Both the position numbers and the translations under genes were made by a program. Shown piece after piece: positions 9,201 through 23,198 of a stretch of 64,000 bases of DNA (positions within the stretch are counted from its first letter, which is position 1; each line of letters begins with the position of its first letter). This stretch comes from Xiphydria camelus (taxonomy: Eukaryota; Arthropoda; Insecta; Hymenoptera; Xiphydriidae): contig OY783191.1 of assembly GCA_963678675.1 (NCBI GenBank), positions 29,160,955 through 29,224,954 on the forward strand, in the 5' to 3' direction. Under the pieces are notes generated by a model. The model saw only the letters and a list, made by a program, of their open reading frames with translations. It made no database searches and was not told the DNA's origin.

Positions 9201-11314
9201 GAGCTAAGATCAAAAGTTTGTATTCCGCCGCACAGTGCAGCGAGTCAATGGGAAACAGAGAAAATATCCAAAACTCGCGTGATTACCGATATGACATTTA
9301 ACTAAAATAGTATCTTCTAAAAATGGATATTGCATTTCTACGCAAGTTAGTTCTATATAAACATATGTAAATACGTATATTTATACCTGTACGCGTCGGT
9401 TTCGCGGTACGCTTTGTACTCAAGATTGTTATTCCGGATCTCAGTCTAGTTCATTAGAGCTCAATAGCTTCTCGGCTCAACGAGCTAAGATCAAAAGTGT
9501 GTATACCGCCGCAGAGTGGAGCGAGTCAATGGGAAACAAGGAAAAAATAAAAAACTCGCGTGATTACCGATATGACATTTAACTAAAATAGTATCTTCTA
9601 AAAATGGATATTGCATTTCTACGCAAGTTAGTTCTATATAAACATATGTAAATACGTATATTTATACCTGTACGCGTCGGTTTCGCGGTACGCTTTGTAC
9701 TCAAGATTGTTATTCCGGATCTCAATCTAATTCATTAGAGCTCAATAGCTTCTCGGCTCAATGAGCTAAGATCAAAAGTGTGTATACCGCCGCACAGTGC
9801 AGCGAGTCAATGGGAAACAGAGAATATATCCAAAACTCGCGTGATTACCGATATGACATTTAACTAAAATAGTATCTTCTAAAAATGGATATTGCGTTTC
9901 ACGCAAGTTAGTTCCGTATAAATTGCACATCGGCAAATACGTTGGTATTTATCCATGTACGGGTCGGTTTCGCGGTACGCTTTGTACGCAAGATGGTTAT
10001 TCCGGATCTCAGTCTAGTTCATTAGAGCTCAATAGCTTCTCGGCTCAATGAGCTAAGATCAAAAGTTTGTATACCGCCGCACAGTGCAGCGAGTCAATGG
10101 GAAACAGAGAAAATATCCAAAACTCGCGTGATTACCGATATGACATTTAACTAAAATAGTATCTTCTAAAAATGGATATTGCATTTCTACGCAAGTTAGT
10201 TCTATATAAACATATGTAAATACGTATATTTATACCTGTACGCGTCGGTTTCGCGGTACGCTTTGTACGCAAGATGGTTATTCCGGATCTCAATCTAATT
10301 CATTAGAGCTCAATAGCTTCTCGGTTCAATGAGCTAAGATCAAAAGTGTGTATATCGCCGCAGAGTGCAGCGAGTCAATGGGAAACAGGGAAAAAATAAA
10401 AAACTCGCGTGATTACCGATATGACATTTAACTAAAATAGTATCTTCTAAAAATGGATATTGCATTTCTACGCAAGTTAGTTCTATATAAACATATGTAA
10501 ATACGTATATTTATACCTGTACGCGTTGGTTTCGCGGTACGCTTTGTACGCAAGATTGTTATTCCGGATCTCAATCTAATTCATTAGAGCTCAATAGCTT
10601 CTCGGCTCAATGAGCTAAGATCAAAAGTTTGTATACCGCCGCACAGTGCAGCGAGTCAATGGGAAACAGAGAAAATATCCAAAACTCGCGTGATTACCGA
10701 TATGACATTTAACTAAAATAGTATCTTCTAAAAATGGATATTGCATTTCTACGCAAGTTAGTTCTATATAAACATATGTAAATACGTATATTTATACCTG
10801 TACGCGTCGGTTTCGCGGTACGCTTTGTACTCAAGATTGTTATTCCGGATCTCAATCTAATTCATTAGAGCTCAATAGCTTCTCGGCTCAATGAGCTAAG
10901 ATCAAAAGTGTGTATACCGCCGCACAGTGCAGCGAGTCAATGGGAAACAGAGAATATATCCAAAACTCGCGTGATTACCGATATGACATTTAACTAAAAT
11001 AGTATCTTCTAAAAATGGATATTGCGTTTCACGCAAGTTAGTTCCGTATAAATTGCACATCGGCAAATACGTTGGTATTTATCCATGTACGGGTCGGTTT
11101 CGCGGTACGCTTTGTACGCAAGATGGTTATTCCGGATCTCAGTCTAGTTCATTAGAGCTCAATAGCTTCTCGGCTCAATGAGCTAAGATCAAAAGTGTGT
11201 ATACCGCCGCACAGTGCAGCGAGTCAATGGGAAACAGAGAAAATATCCAAAACTCGCGTGATTACCGATATGACATTTAACTAAAATAGTATCTTCTAAA
11301 AATGGATATTGCAT
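6223..11314 (+). repeat. Mixed block of 18 monomers
   Basis: Units start at 6223 c/d, 6504 e', 6791 c, 7072 a, 7353 i, 7640 b, 7923 c, 8204 c, 8485 a, 8766 i/b, 9055 g, 9336 h, 9617 a, 9898 i, 10185 d-b, 10466 c, 10747 a and 11028 i. There is no exact long period, but c-a-i is a repeated motif (6791, 8204, 10466). The stretch 10466-11314 (c a i) is the same trio that precedes b* in the 13-monomer unit further on. Confidence 0.86.
8766..9054 (+). repeat. Mosaic monomer i/b, 289 bp
   Basis: This unit opens with the type i 5' box (GCGTTTCACGC, TTCCGTATAAATTGC, CACATCGGC) and then switches to TTATACCTGTACGCG and GCAAAAGATGG with CAAACT and CAGGG, which are type b or f marks. It ends AGTATTTTC like f and is followed by g. 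The length of 289 equals the long box (287) plus the two extra A. The switch lies in the shared GGTATTTAT / CGTATATTTAT stretch around 8811-8822. Confidence 0.92.
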
Positions 11315-11597
11315 TTCTACGCAAGTTAGTTCTATATAAACATATGTAAATACGTATATTTATACCTGTACGCGTCGGTTTCGCGGTACGCTTTGTACGC
11401 AAAAGATGGTTATTCCGGATCTCAAACTAATTCATTAGAGCTCAATAGCTTCTCGGCTCAATGAGCTAAGATCAAAACTGTGTATACCGCCCCAGAGTGC
11501 AGCGAGTCAATGGGAAACAGGGAAAAAATAAAAAACTCGCGTGATTACCGATATGACATTTAACTAAAATAGTATCTTCTAAAAATGGATATTGCAT
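11315..11597 (+). repeat. Reference monomer, type b* (283 bp)
   Basis: Type b* is type b with two linked private changes, AAAACTGTGTATACC (others AAAAGTGTG) and CCGCCCCAGAGTGC (others CCGCCGCAGAG). Copies begin at 11315, 14143, 16407, 18671, 19522, 23199 and 27444 and nowhere else, so this lineage is confined to 11.3-27.7 kb. It is the best tracer for how the 8- and 13-monomer units relate. Confidence 0.9.
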
Positions 11598-12729
11598 TTC
11601 TACGCAAGTTAGTTCTATATAAACATATGTAAATACGTATATTTATACCTGTACGCGTTGGTTTCGCGGTACGCTTTGTACGCAAGATTGTTATTCCGGA
11701 TCTCAATCTAATTCATTAGAGCTCAATAGCTTCTCGGCTCAATGAGCTAAGATCAAAAGTTTGTATACCGCCGCACAGTGCAGCGAGTCAATGGGAAACA
11801 GAGAAAATATCCAAAACTCGCGTGATTACCGATATGACATTTAACTAAAATAGTATCTTCTAAAAATGGATATTGCATTTCTACGCAAGTTAGTTCTATA
11901 TAAACATATGTAAATACGTATATTTATACCTGTACGCGTCGGTTTCGCGGTACGCTTTGTACGCAAGATGGTTATTCCGGATCTCAATCTAATTCATTAG
12001 AGCTCAATAGCTTCTCGGTTCAATGAGCTAAGATCAAAAGTGTGTATATCGCCGCAGAGTGCAGCGAGTCAATGGGAAACAAGGAAAAAATAAAAAACTC
12101 GCGTGATTACCGATATGACATTTAACTAAAATAGTATCTTCTAAAAATGGGTATTGCATTTCACGCAAGTTAGTTCTATATAAATTACACATCTGCAAAT
12201 ACGTTGGTATTTATCCATGTGGGGGTCGGTTTCGCGGTACGCTTTGTACGCAAGATGGTTATTCCGGATCTCAAACTAATTCATTAGAGCTCAATAGCTT
12301 CTCGGCTCAATGAGCTAAGATCAAAAGTGTGTATACCGCCGCAGAGTGCAGCGAGTCAACGGGAAACAAGGAAAAAATAAAAAACTCGCGTGATTGCCGA
12401 TATGACATTTAACTAAAATAGTATCTTCTAAAAATGGATATTGCATTTCTACGCAAGTTAGTTCTATATAAACATATGTAAATACGTATATTTATACCTG
12501 TACGCGTCGGTTTCGCGGTACGCTTTGTACGCAAAAGATGGTTATTCCGGATCTCAAACTAATTCATTAGAGCTCAATAGCTTCTCGGCTCAATGAGCTA
12601 AGATCAAAAGTGTGTATACCGCCGCAGAGTGCAGCGAGTCAATGGGAAACAGGGAAAAAATAAAAAACTCGCGTGATTACCGATATGACATTTAACTAAA
12701 ATAGTATTTTCTAAAAATGGATATTGTAT
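11315..12729 (+). repeat. Five-monomer fragment b* c d e f, start of a 13-monomer-type unit
   Basis: Units are b* 11315, c 11598, d 11879, e 12160 and f 12447. Together with g h a i b at 12730-14142, they reproduce the first ten monomers of the unit seen at 19522, 23199 and 27444. The block joins the 8-monomer series to the 13-monomer series and suggests that one was derived from the other. Confidence 0.87.
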
Positions 12730-14993
12730 TTCTACGCAAGTTAGTTCTATATAAACATATGTAAATACGTATATTTATACCTGTACGCGTTGGTTTCGCG
12801 GTAAGCTTTGTACGCAAGATTGTTATTCCGGATCTCAATCTAATTCATTAGAGCTCAATAGCTTCTCGGCTCAATGAGCTAAGATCAAAAGTTTGTATAC
12901 CGCCGCACAGTGCAGCGAGTCAATGGGAAACAGAGAAAATATCCAAAACTCGCGTGATTACCGATATGACATTTAACTAAAATAGTATCTTCTAAAAATG
13001 GATATTGCATTTCTACGCAAGTTAGTTCTATATAAACATATGTAAATACGTATATTTATACCTGTACGCGTCGGTTTCGCGGTACGCTTTGTACTCAAGA
13101 TTGTTATTCCGGATCTCAGTCTAGTTCATTAGAGCTCAATAGCTTCTCGGCTCAACGAGCTAAGATCAAAAGTGTGTATACCGCCGCAGAGTGGAGCGAG
13201 TCAATGGGAAACAAGGAAAAAATAAAAAACTCGCGTGATTACCGATATGACATTTAACTAAAATAGTATCTTCTAAAAATGGATATTGCATTTCTACGCA
13301 AGTTAGTTCTATATAAACATATGTAAATACGTATATTTATACCTGTACGCGTCGGTTTCGCGGTACGCTTTGTACTCAAGATTGTTATTCCGGATCTCAA
13401 TCTAATTCATTAGAGCTCAATAGCTTCTCGGCTCAATGAGCTAAGATCAAAAGTGTGTATACCGCCGCACAGTGCAGCGAGTCAATGGGAAACAGAGAAA
13501 ATATCCAAAACTCGCGTGATTACCGATATGACATTTAACTAAAATAGTATCTTCTAAAAATGGATATTGCGTTTCACGCAAGTTAGTTCCGTATAAATTG
13601 CACATCGGCAAATACGTTGGTATTTATCCATGTACGGGTCGGTTTCGCGGTACGCTTTGTACGCAAGATGGTTATTCCGGATCTCAGTCTAGTTCATTAG
13701 AGCTCAATAGCTTCTCGGCTCAATGAGCTAAGATCAAAAGTGTGTATACCGTCGCACAGTGCAGCGAGTCAATGGGAAACAGAGAAAATATCCAAAACTC
13801 GCGTGATTACCGATATGACATTTAACTAAAATAGTATCTTCTAAAAATGGATATTGCATTTCTACGCAAGTTAGTTCTATATAAACATATGTAAATACGT
13901 ATATTTATAACTGTACGCGTCGGTTTCGCGGTACGCTTTGTACGCAAAAGATGGTTATTCCGGATCTCAAACTAATTCATTAGAGCTCAATAGCTTCTCG
14001 GCTCAATGAGCTAAGATCAAAAGTGTGTATACCGCCGCAGAGTGCAGCGAGTCAATGGGAAACAGGGAAAAAATAAAAAACTCGCGTGATTACCGATATG
14101 ACATTTAACTAAAATAGTATCTTCTAAAAATGGATATTGCATTTCTACGCAAGTTAGTTCTATATAAACATATGTAAATACGTATATTTATACCTGTACG
14201 CGTCGGTTTCGCGGTACGCTTTGTACGCAAAAGATGGTTATTCCGGATCTCAAACTAATTCATTAGAGCTCAATAGCTTCTCGGCTCAATGAGCTAAGAT
14301 CAAAACTGTGTATACCGCCCCAGAGTGCAGCGAGTCAATGGGAAACAGGGAAAAAATAAAAAACTCGCGTGATTACCGATATGACATTTAACTAAAATAG
14401 TATCTTCTAAAAATGGATATTGCATTTCTACGCAAGTTAGTTCTATATAAACATATGTAAATACGTATATTTATACCTGTACGCGTTGGTTTCGCGGTAC
14501 GCTTTGTACGCAAGATTGTTATTCCGGATCTCAATCTAATTCATTAGAGCTCAATAGCTTCTCGGCTCAATGAGCTAAGATCAAAAGTTTGTATACCGCC
14601 GCAGAGTGCAGCGAGTCAATGGGAAACAAGGAAAAAATAAAAAACTCGCGTGTTTACCGATATGACATTTAACTAAAATAGTATCTTCTAAAAATGGGTA
14701 TTGCATTTCACGCAAGTTAGTTCTATATAAATTACACATCTGCAAATACGTTGGTATTTATCCATGTGGGGGTCGGTTTCGCGGTACGCTTTGTACGCAA
14801 GATGGTTATTCCGGATCTCAAACTAATTCATTAGAGCTCAATAGCTTCTCGGCTCAATGAGCTAAGATCAAAAGTGTGTATACCGCCGCAGAGTGCAGCG
14901 AGTCAATGGGAAACAGGGAAAAAATAAAAAACTCGCGTGATTACCGATATGACATTTAACTAAAATAGTATCTTCTAAAAATGGATATTGCAT
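12730..14993 (+). repeat. 8-monomer higher-order repeat, copy 1 (2264 bp)
   Basis: Order is g 12730, h 13011, a 13292, i 13573, b 13860, b* 14143, c/d 14426, e' 14707. The tracers are GTATACCGTCGC in i, TTATAACTG in b and AAAACTGTG in b*. The c/d unit starts as c (CGTTGG, AGTTTG) and ends as d (CAGAG, CAAGG, GTGTTTACC, GGGTATTGC). The first monomer has a private GATATTGTATTTC at its left border. Confidence 0.92.
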
Positions 14994-17257
14994 TTCTACG
15001 CAAGTTAGTTCTATATAAACATATGTAAATACGTATATTTATACCTGTACGCGTTGGTTTCGCGGTAAGCTTTGTACGCAAGATTGTTATTCCGGATCTC
15101 AATCTAATTCATTAGAGCTCAATAGCTTCTCGGCTCAATGAGCTAAGATCAAAAGTTTGTATACCGCCGCACAGTGCAGCGAGTCAATGGGAAACAGAGA
15201 AAATATCCAAAACTCGCGTGATTACCGATATGACATTTAACTAAAATAGTATCTTCTAAAAATGGATATTGCATTTCTACGCAAGTTAGTTCTATATAAA
15301 CATATGTAAATACGTATATTTATACCTGTACGCGTCGGTTTCGCGGTACGCTTTGTACTCAAGATTGTTATTCCGGATCTCAGTCTAGTTCATTAGAGCT
15401 CAATAGCTTCTCGGCTCAACGAGCTAAGATCAAAAGTGTGTATACCGCCGCAGAGTGGAGCGAGTCAATGGGAAACAAGGAAAAAATAAAAAACTCGCGT
15501 GATTACCGATATGACATTTAACTAAAATAGTATCTTCTAAAAATGGATATTGCATTTCTACGCAAGTTAGTTCTATATAAACATATGTAAATACGTATAT
15601 TTATACCTGTACGCGTCGGTTTCGCGGTACGCTTTGTACTCAAGATTGTTATTCCGGATCTCAATCTAATTCATTAGAGCTCAATAGCTTCTCGGCTCAA
15701 TGAGCTAAGATCAAAAGTGTGTATACCGCCGCACAGTGCAGCGAGTCAATGGGAAACAGAGAAAATATCCAAAACTCGCGTGATTACCGATATGACATTT
15801 AACTAAAATAGTATCTTCTAAAAATGGATATTGCGTTTCACGCAAGTTAGTTCCGTATAAATTGCACATCGGCAAATACGTTGGTATTTATCCATGTACG
15901 GGTCGGTTTCGCGGTACGCTTTGTACGCAAGATGGTTATTCCGGATCTCAGTCTAGTTCATTAGAGCTCAATAGCTTCTCGGCTCAATGAGCTAAGATCA
16001 AAAGTGTGTATACCGTCGCACAGTGCAGCGAGTCAATGGGAAACAGAGAAAATATCCAAAACTCGCGTGATTACCGATATGACATTTAACTAAAATAGTA
16101 TCTTCTAAAAATGGATATTGCATTTCTACGCAAGTTAGTTCTATATAAACATATGTAAATACGTATATTTATAACTGTACGCGTCGGTTTCGCGGTACGC
16201 TTTGTACGCAAAAGATGGTTATTCCGGATCTCAAACTAATTCATTAGAGCTCAATAGCTTCTCGGCTCAATGAGCTAAGATCAAAAGTGTGTATACCGCC
16301 GCAGAGTGCAGCGAGTCAATGGGAAACAGGGAAAAAATAAAAAACTCGCGTGATTACCGATATGACATTTAACTAAAATAGTATCTTCTAAAAATGGATA
16401 TTGCATTTCTACGCAAGTTAGTTCTATATAAACATATGTAAATACGTATATTTATACCTGTACGCGTCGGTTTCGCGGTACGCTTTGTACGCAAAAGATG
16501 GTTATTCCGGATCTCAAACTAATTCATTAGAGCTCAATAGCTTCTCGGCTCAATGAGCTAAGATCAAAACTGTGTATACCGCCCCAGAGTGCAGCGAGTC
16601 AATGGGAAACAGGGAAAAAATAAAAAACTCGCGTGATTACCGATATGACATTTAACTAAAATAGTATCTTCTAAAAATGGATATTGCATTTCTACGCAAG
16701 TTAGTTCTATATAAACATATGTAAATACGTATATTTATACCTGTACGCGTTGGTTTCGCGGTACGCTTTGTACGCAAGATTGTTATTCCGGATCTCAATC
16801 TAATTCATTAGAGCTCAATAGCTTCTCGGCTCAATGAGCTAAGATCAAAAGTTTGTATACCGCCGCAGAGTGCAGCGAGTCAATGGGAAACAAGGAAAAA
16901 ATAAAAAACTCGCGTGTTTACCGATATGACATTTAACTAAAATAGTATCTTCTAAAAATGGGTATTGCATTTCACGCAAGTTAGTTCTATATAAATTACA
17001 CATCTGCAAATACGTTGGTATTTATCCATGTGGGGGTCGGTTTCGCGGTACGCTTTGTACGCAAGATGGTTATTCCGGATCTCAAACTAATTCATTAGAG
17101 CTCAATAGCTTCTCGGCTCAATGAGCTAAGATCAAAAGTGTGTATACCGCCGCAGAGTGCAGCGAGTCAATGGGAAACAGGGAAAAAATAAAAAACTCGC
17201 GTGATTACCGATATGACATTTAACTAAAATAGTATCTTCTAAAAATGGATATTGCAT
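14994..17257 (+). repeat. 8-monomer higher-order repeat, copy 2 (2264 bp)
   Basis: The order is the same as in copy 1: g 14994, h 15275, a 15556, i 15837, b 16124, b* 16407, c/d 16690, e' 16971. The TTATAACTG tracer lies at 16169, exactly 2264 bases after its position in copy 1. Copies look near-identical by eye. Confidence 0.93.
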
Positions 17258-17538
17258 TTCTACGCAAGTTAGTTCTATATAAACATATGTAAATACGTAT
17301 ATTTATACCTGTACGCGTTGGTTTCGCGGTAAGCTTTGTACGCAAGATTGTTATTCCGGATCTCAATCTAATTCATTAGAGCTCAATAGCTTCTCGGCTC
17401 AATGAGCTAAGATCAAAAGTTTGTATACCGCCGCACAGTGCAGCGAGTCAATGGGAAACAGAGAAAATATCCAAAACTCGCGTGATTACCGATATGACAT
17501 TTAACTAAAATAGTATCTTCTAAAAATGGATATTGCAT
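17258..17538 (+). repeat. Reference monomer, type g (281 bp)
   Basis: Type g resembles c (CGTTGG, GCAAGATTG, AGTTTG, CACAG) but reads GCGGTAAGCTTTG where almost all other units read GCGGTACGCTTTG. The change creates an AAGCTT hexamer and destroys the second GTACGC copy inside the unit. Type g is usually flanked by f on the left and h on the right. The order is reversed once, at 30553-31114, where h precedes g. Confidence 0.9.
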
Positions 17539-19521
17539 TTCTACGCAAGTTAGTTCTATATAAACATATGTAAATACGTATATTTATACCTGTACGCGTC
17601 GGTTTCGCGGTACGCTTTGTACTCAAGATTGTTATTCCGGATCTCAGTCTAGTTCATTAGAGCTCAATAGCTTCTCGGCTCAACGAGCTAAGATCAAAAG
17701 TGTGTATACCGCCGCAGAGTGGAGCGAGTCAATGGGAAACAAGGAAAAAATAAAAAACTCGCGTGATTACCGATATGACATTTAACTAAAATAGTATCTT
17801 CTAAAAATGGATATTGCATTTCTACGCAAGTTAGTTCTATATAAACATATGTAAATACGTATATTTATACCTGTACGCGTCGGTTTCGCGGTACGCTTTG
17901 TACTCAAGATTGTTATTCCGGATCTCAATCTAATTCATTAGAGCTCAATAGCTTCTCGGCTCAATGAGCTAAGATCAAAAGTGTGTATACCGCCGCACAG
18001 TGCAGCGAGTCAATGGGAAACAGAGAAAATATCCAAAACTCGCGTGATTACCGATATGACATTTAACTAAAATAGTATCTTCTAAAAATGGATATTGCGT
18101 TTCACGCAAGTTAGTTCCGTATAAATTGCACATCGGCAAATACGTTGGTATTTATCCATGTACGGGTCGGTTTCGCGGTACGCTTTGTACGCAAGATGGT
18201 TATTCCGGATCTCAGTCTAGTTCATTAGAGCTCAATAGCTTCTCGGCTCAATGAGCTAAGATCAAAAGTGTGTATACCGTCGCACAGTGCAGCGAGTCAA
18301 TGGGAAACAGAGAAAATATCCAAAACTCGCGTGATTACCGATATGACATTTAACTAAAATAGTATCTTCTAAAAATGGATATTGCATTTCTACGCAAGTT
18401 AGTTCTATATAAACATATGTAAATACGTATATTTATAACTGTACGCGTCGGTTTCGCGGTACGCTTTGTACGCAAAAGATGGTTATTCCGGATCTCAAAC
18501 TAATTCATTAGAGCTCAATAGCTTCTCGGCTCAATGAGCTAAGATCAAAAGTGTGTATACCGCCGCAGAGTGCAGCGAGTCAATGGGAAACAGGGAAAAA
18601 ATAAAAAACTCGCGTGATTACCGATATGACATTTAACTAAAATAGTATCTTCTAAAAATGGATATTGCATTTCTACGCAAGTTAGTTCTATATAAACATA
18701 TGTAAATACGTATATTTATACCTGTACGCGTCGGTTTCGCGGTACGCTTTGTACGCAAAAGATGGTTATTCCGGATCTCAAACTAATTCATTAGAGCTCA
18801 ATAGCTTCTCGGCTCAATGAGCTAAGATCAAAACTGTGTATACCGCCCCAGAGTGCAGCGAGTCAATGGGAAACAGGGAAAAAATAAAAAACTCGCGTGA
18901 TTACCGATATGACATTTAACTAAAATAGTATCTTCTAAAAATGGATATTGCATTTCTACGCAAGTTAGTTCTATATAAACATATGTAAATACGTATATTT
19001 ATACCTGTACGCGTTTGTTTCGCGGTACGCTTTGTACGCAAGATTGTTATTCCGGATCTCAATCTAATTCATTAGAGCTCAATAGCTTCTCGGCTCAATG
19101 AGCTAAGATCAAAAGTTTGTATACCGCCGCAGAGTGCAGCGAGTCAATGGGAAACAAGGAAAAAATAAAAAACTCGCGTGTTTACCGATATGACATTTAA
19201 CTAAAATAGTATCTTCTAAAAATGGGTATTGCATTTCACGCAAGTTAGTTCTATATAAATTACACATCTGCAAATACGTTGGTATTTATCCATGTGGGGG
19301 TCGGTTTCGCGGTACGCTTTGTACGCAAGATGGTTATTCCGGATCTCAAACTAATTCATTAGAGCTCAATAGCTTCTCGGCTCAATGAGCTAAGATCAAA
19401 AGTGTGTATACCGCCGCAGAGTGCAGCGAGTCAATGGGAAACAGGGAAAAAATAAAAAACTCGCGTGATTACCGATATGACATTTAACTAAAATAGTATC
19501 TTCTAAAAATGGATATTGCAT
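17258..19521 (+). repeat. 8-monomer higher-order repeat, copy 3 (2264 bp)
   Basis: Units are g 17258, h 17539, a 17820, i 18101, b 18388, b* 18671, c/d 18954 and e' 19235. The TTATAACTG tracer is at 18433, again exactly 2264 after the previous one. A private change CGCGTTTGTTTCG marks the c/d unit. The next unit is b* instead of g, which ends the series. Confidence 0.93.
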
Positions 19522-22500
19522 TTCTACGCAAGTTAGTTCTATATAAACATATGTAAATACGTATATTTATACCTGTACGCGTCGGTTTCGCGGTACGCTT
19601 TGTACGCAAAAGATGGTTATTCCGGATCTCAAACTAATTCATTAGAGCTCAATAGCTTCTCGGCTCAATGAGCTAAGATCAAAACTGTGTATACCGCCCC
19701 AGAGTGCAGCGAGTCAATGGGAAACAGGGAAAAAATAAAAAACTCGCGTGATTACCGATATGACATTTAACTAAAATAGTATCTTCTAAAAATGGATATT
19801 GCATTTCTACGCAAGTTAGTTCTATATAAACATATGTAAATACGTATATTTATACCTGTACGCGTTGGTTTCGCGGTACGCTTTGTACGCAAGATTGTTA
19901 TTCCGGATCTCAATCTAATTCATTAGAGCTCAATAGCTTCTCGGCTCAATGAGCTAAGATCAAAAGTTTGTATACCGCCGCACAGTGCAACGAGTCAATG
20001 GGAAACAGAGAAAATATCCAAAACTCGCGTGATTACCGATATGACATTTAACTAAAATAGTATCTTCTAAAAATGGATATTGCATTTCTACGCAAGTTAG
20101 TTCTATATAAACATATGTAAATACGTATATTTATACCTGTACGCGTCGGTTTCGCGGTACGCTTTGTACGCAAGATGGTTATTCCGGATCTCAATCTAAT
20201 TCATTAGAGCTCAATAGCTTCTCGGTTCAATGAGCTAAGATCAAAAGTGTGTATATCGCCGCAGAGTGCAGCGAGTCAATGGGAAACAAGGAAAAAATAA
20301 AAAACTCGCGTGATTACCGATATGACATTTAACTAAAATAGTATCTTCTAAAAATGGGTATTGCATTTCACGCAAGTTAGTTCTATATAAATTACACATC
20401 TGCAAATACGTTGGTATTTATCCATGTGGGGGTCGGTTTCGCGGTACGCTTTGTACGCAAGATGGTTATTCCGGATCTCAAACTAATTCATTAGAGCTCA
20501 ATAGCTTCTCGGCTCAATGAGCTAAGATCAAAAGTGTGTATACCGCCGCAGAGTGCAGCGAGTCAACGGGAAACAAGGAAAAAATAAAAAACTCGCGTGA
20601 TTGCCGATATGACATTTAACTAAAATAGTATCTTCTAAAAATGGATATTGCATTTCTACGCAAGTTAGTTCTATATAAACATATGTAAATACGTATATTT
20701 ATACCTGTACGCGTCGGTTTCGCGGTACGCTTTGTACGCAAAAGATGGTTATTCCGGATCTCAAACTAATTCATTAGAGCTCAATAGCTTCTCGGCTCAA
20801 TGAGCTAAGATCAAAAGTGTGTATACCGCCGCAGAGTGCAGCGAGTCAATGGGAAACAGGGAAAAAATAAAAAACTCGCGTGATTACCGATATGACATTT
20901 AACTAAAATAGTATTTTCTAAAAATGGATATTGCATTTCTACGCAAGTTAGTTCTATATAAACATATGTAAATACGTATATTTATACCTGTACGCGTTGG
21001 TTTCGCGGTAAGCTTTGTACGCAAGATTGTTATTCCGGATCTCAATCTAATTCATTAGAGCTCAATAGCTTCTCGGCTCAATGAGCTAAGATCAAAAGTT
21101 TGTATACCGCCGCACAGTGCAGCGAGTCAATGGGAAACAGAGAAAATATCCAAAACTCGCGTGATTACCGATATGACATTTAACTAAAATAGTATCTTCT
21201 AAAAATGGATATTGCATTTCTACGCAAGTTAGTTCTATATAAACATATGTAAATACGTATATTTATACCTGTACGCGTCGGTTTCGCGGTACGCTTTGTA
21301 CTCAAGATTGTTATTCCGGATCTCAGTCTAGTTCATTAGAGCTCAATAGCTTCTCGGCTCAACGAGCTAAGATCAAAAGTGTGTATACCGCCGCAGAGTG
21401 TAGCGAGTCAATGGGAAACAAGGAAAAAATAAAAAACTCGCGTGATTACCGATATGACATTTAACTAAAATAGTATCTTCTAAAAATGGATATTGCATTT
21501 CTACGCAAGTTAGTTCTATATAAACATATGTAAATACGTATATTTATACCTGTACGCGTCGGTTTCGCGGTACGCTTTGTACTCAAGATTGTTATTCCGG
21601 ATCTCAATCTAATTCATTAGAGCTCAATAGCTTCTCGGCTCAATGAGCTAAGATCAAAAGTGTGTATACCGCCGCACAGTGCAGCGAGTCAATGGGAAAC
21701 AGAGAAAATATCCAAAACTCGCGTGATTACCGATATGACATTTAACTAAAATAGTATCTTCTAAAAATGGATATTGCGTTTCACGCAAGTTAGTTCCGTA
21801 TAAATTGCACATCGGCAAATACGTTGGTATTTATCCATGTACGGGTCGGTTTCGCGGTACGCTTTGTACGCAAGATGGTTATTCCGGATCTCAGTCTAGT
21901 TCATTAGAGCTCAATAGCTTCTCGGCTCAATGAGCTAAGATCAAAAGTGTGTATACCGTCGCACAGTGCAGCGAGTCAATGGGAAACAGAGAAAATATCC
22001 AAAACTCGCGTGATTACCGATATGACATTTAACTAAAATAGTATCTTCTAAAAATGGATATTGCATTTCTACGCAAGTTAGTTCTATATAAACATATGTA
22101 AATACGTATATTTATAACTGTACGCGTCGGTTTCGCGGTACGCTTTGTACGCAAAAGATGGTTATTCCGGATCTCAAACTAATTCATTAGAGCTCAATAG
22201 CTTCTCGGCTCAATGAGCTAAGATCAAAAGTGTGTATACCGCCGCAGAGTGCAGCGAGTCAATGGGAAACAGGGAAAAAATAAAAAACTCGCGTGATTAC
22301 CGATATGACATTTAACTAAAATAGTATCTTCTAAAAATGGATATTGCATTTCTACGCAAGTTAGTTCTATATAAACATATGTAAATACGTATATTTATAC
22401 CTGTACGCGTTGGTTTCGCGGTACGCTTTGTACGCAAGATTGTTATTCCGGATCTCAATCTAATTCATTAGAGCTCAATAGCTTCTCGGCTCAATGAGCT

Positions 22501-23198
22501 AAGATCAAAAGTTTGTATACCGCCGCACAGTGCAGCGAGTCAATGGGAAACAGAGAAAATATCCAAAACTCGCGTGATTACCGATATGACATTTAACTAA
22601 AATAGTATCTTCTAAAAATGGATATTGCATTTCTACGCAAGTTAGTTCTATATAAACATATGTAAATACGTATATTTATACCTGTACGCGTCGGTTTCGC
22701 GGTACGCTTTGTACTCAAGATTGTTATTCCGGATCTCAATCTAATTCATTAGAGCTCAATAGCTTCTCGGCTCAATGAGCTAAGATCAAAAGTGTGTATA
22801 CCGCCGCACAGTGCAGCGAGTCAATGGGAAACAGAGAATATATCCAAAACTCGCGTGATTACCGATATGACATTTAACTAAAATAGTATCTTCTAAAAAT
22901 GGATATTGCGTTTCACGCAAGTTAGTTCCGTATAAATTGCACATCGGCAAATACGTTGGTATTTATCCATGTACGGGTCGGTTTCGCGGTACGCTTTGTA
23001 CGCAAGATGGTTATTCCGGATCTCAGTCTAGTTCATTAGAGCTCAATAGCTTCTCGGCTCAATGAGCTAAGATCAAAAGTGTGTATACCGCCGCACAGTG
23101 CAGCGAGTCAATGGGAAACAGAGAAAATATCCAAAACTCGCGTGATTACCGATATGACATTTAACTAAAATAGTATCTTCTAAAAATGGATATTGCAT
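19522..23198 (+). repeat. 13-monomer higher-order repeat, copy 1 (3677 bp)
   Basis: Order is b* 19522, c 19805, d 20086, e 20367, f 20654, g 20937, h 21218, a 21499, i 21780, b 22067, c 22350, a 22631, i 22912. The tracers are GAGTGTAGCG in h, GTATACCGTCGC in the first i and TTATAACTG in b. A private CAGTGCAACGAG marks the c unit. The repeat contains the g h a i b core of the 8-monomer unit. Confidence 0.92.
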
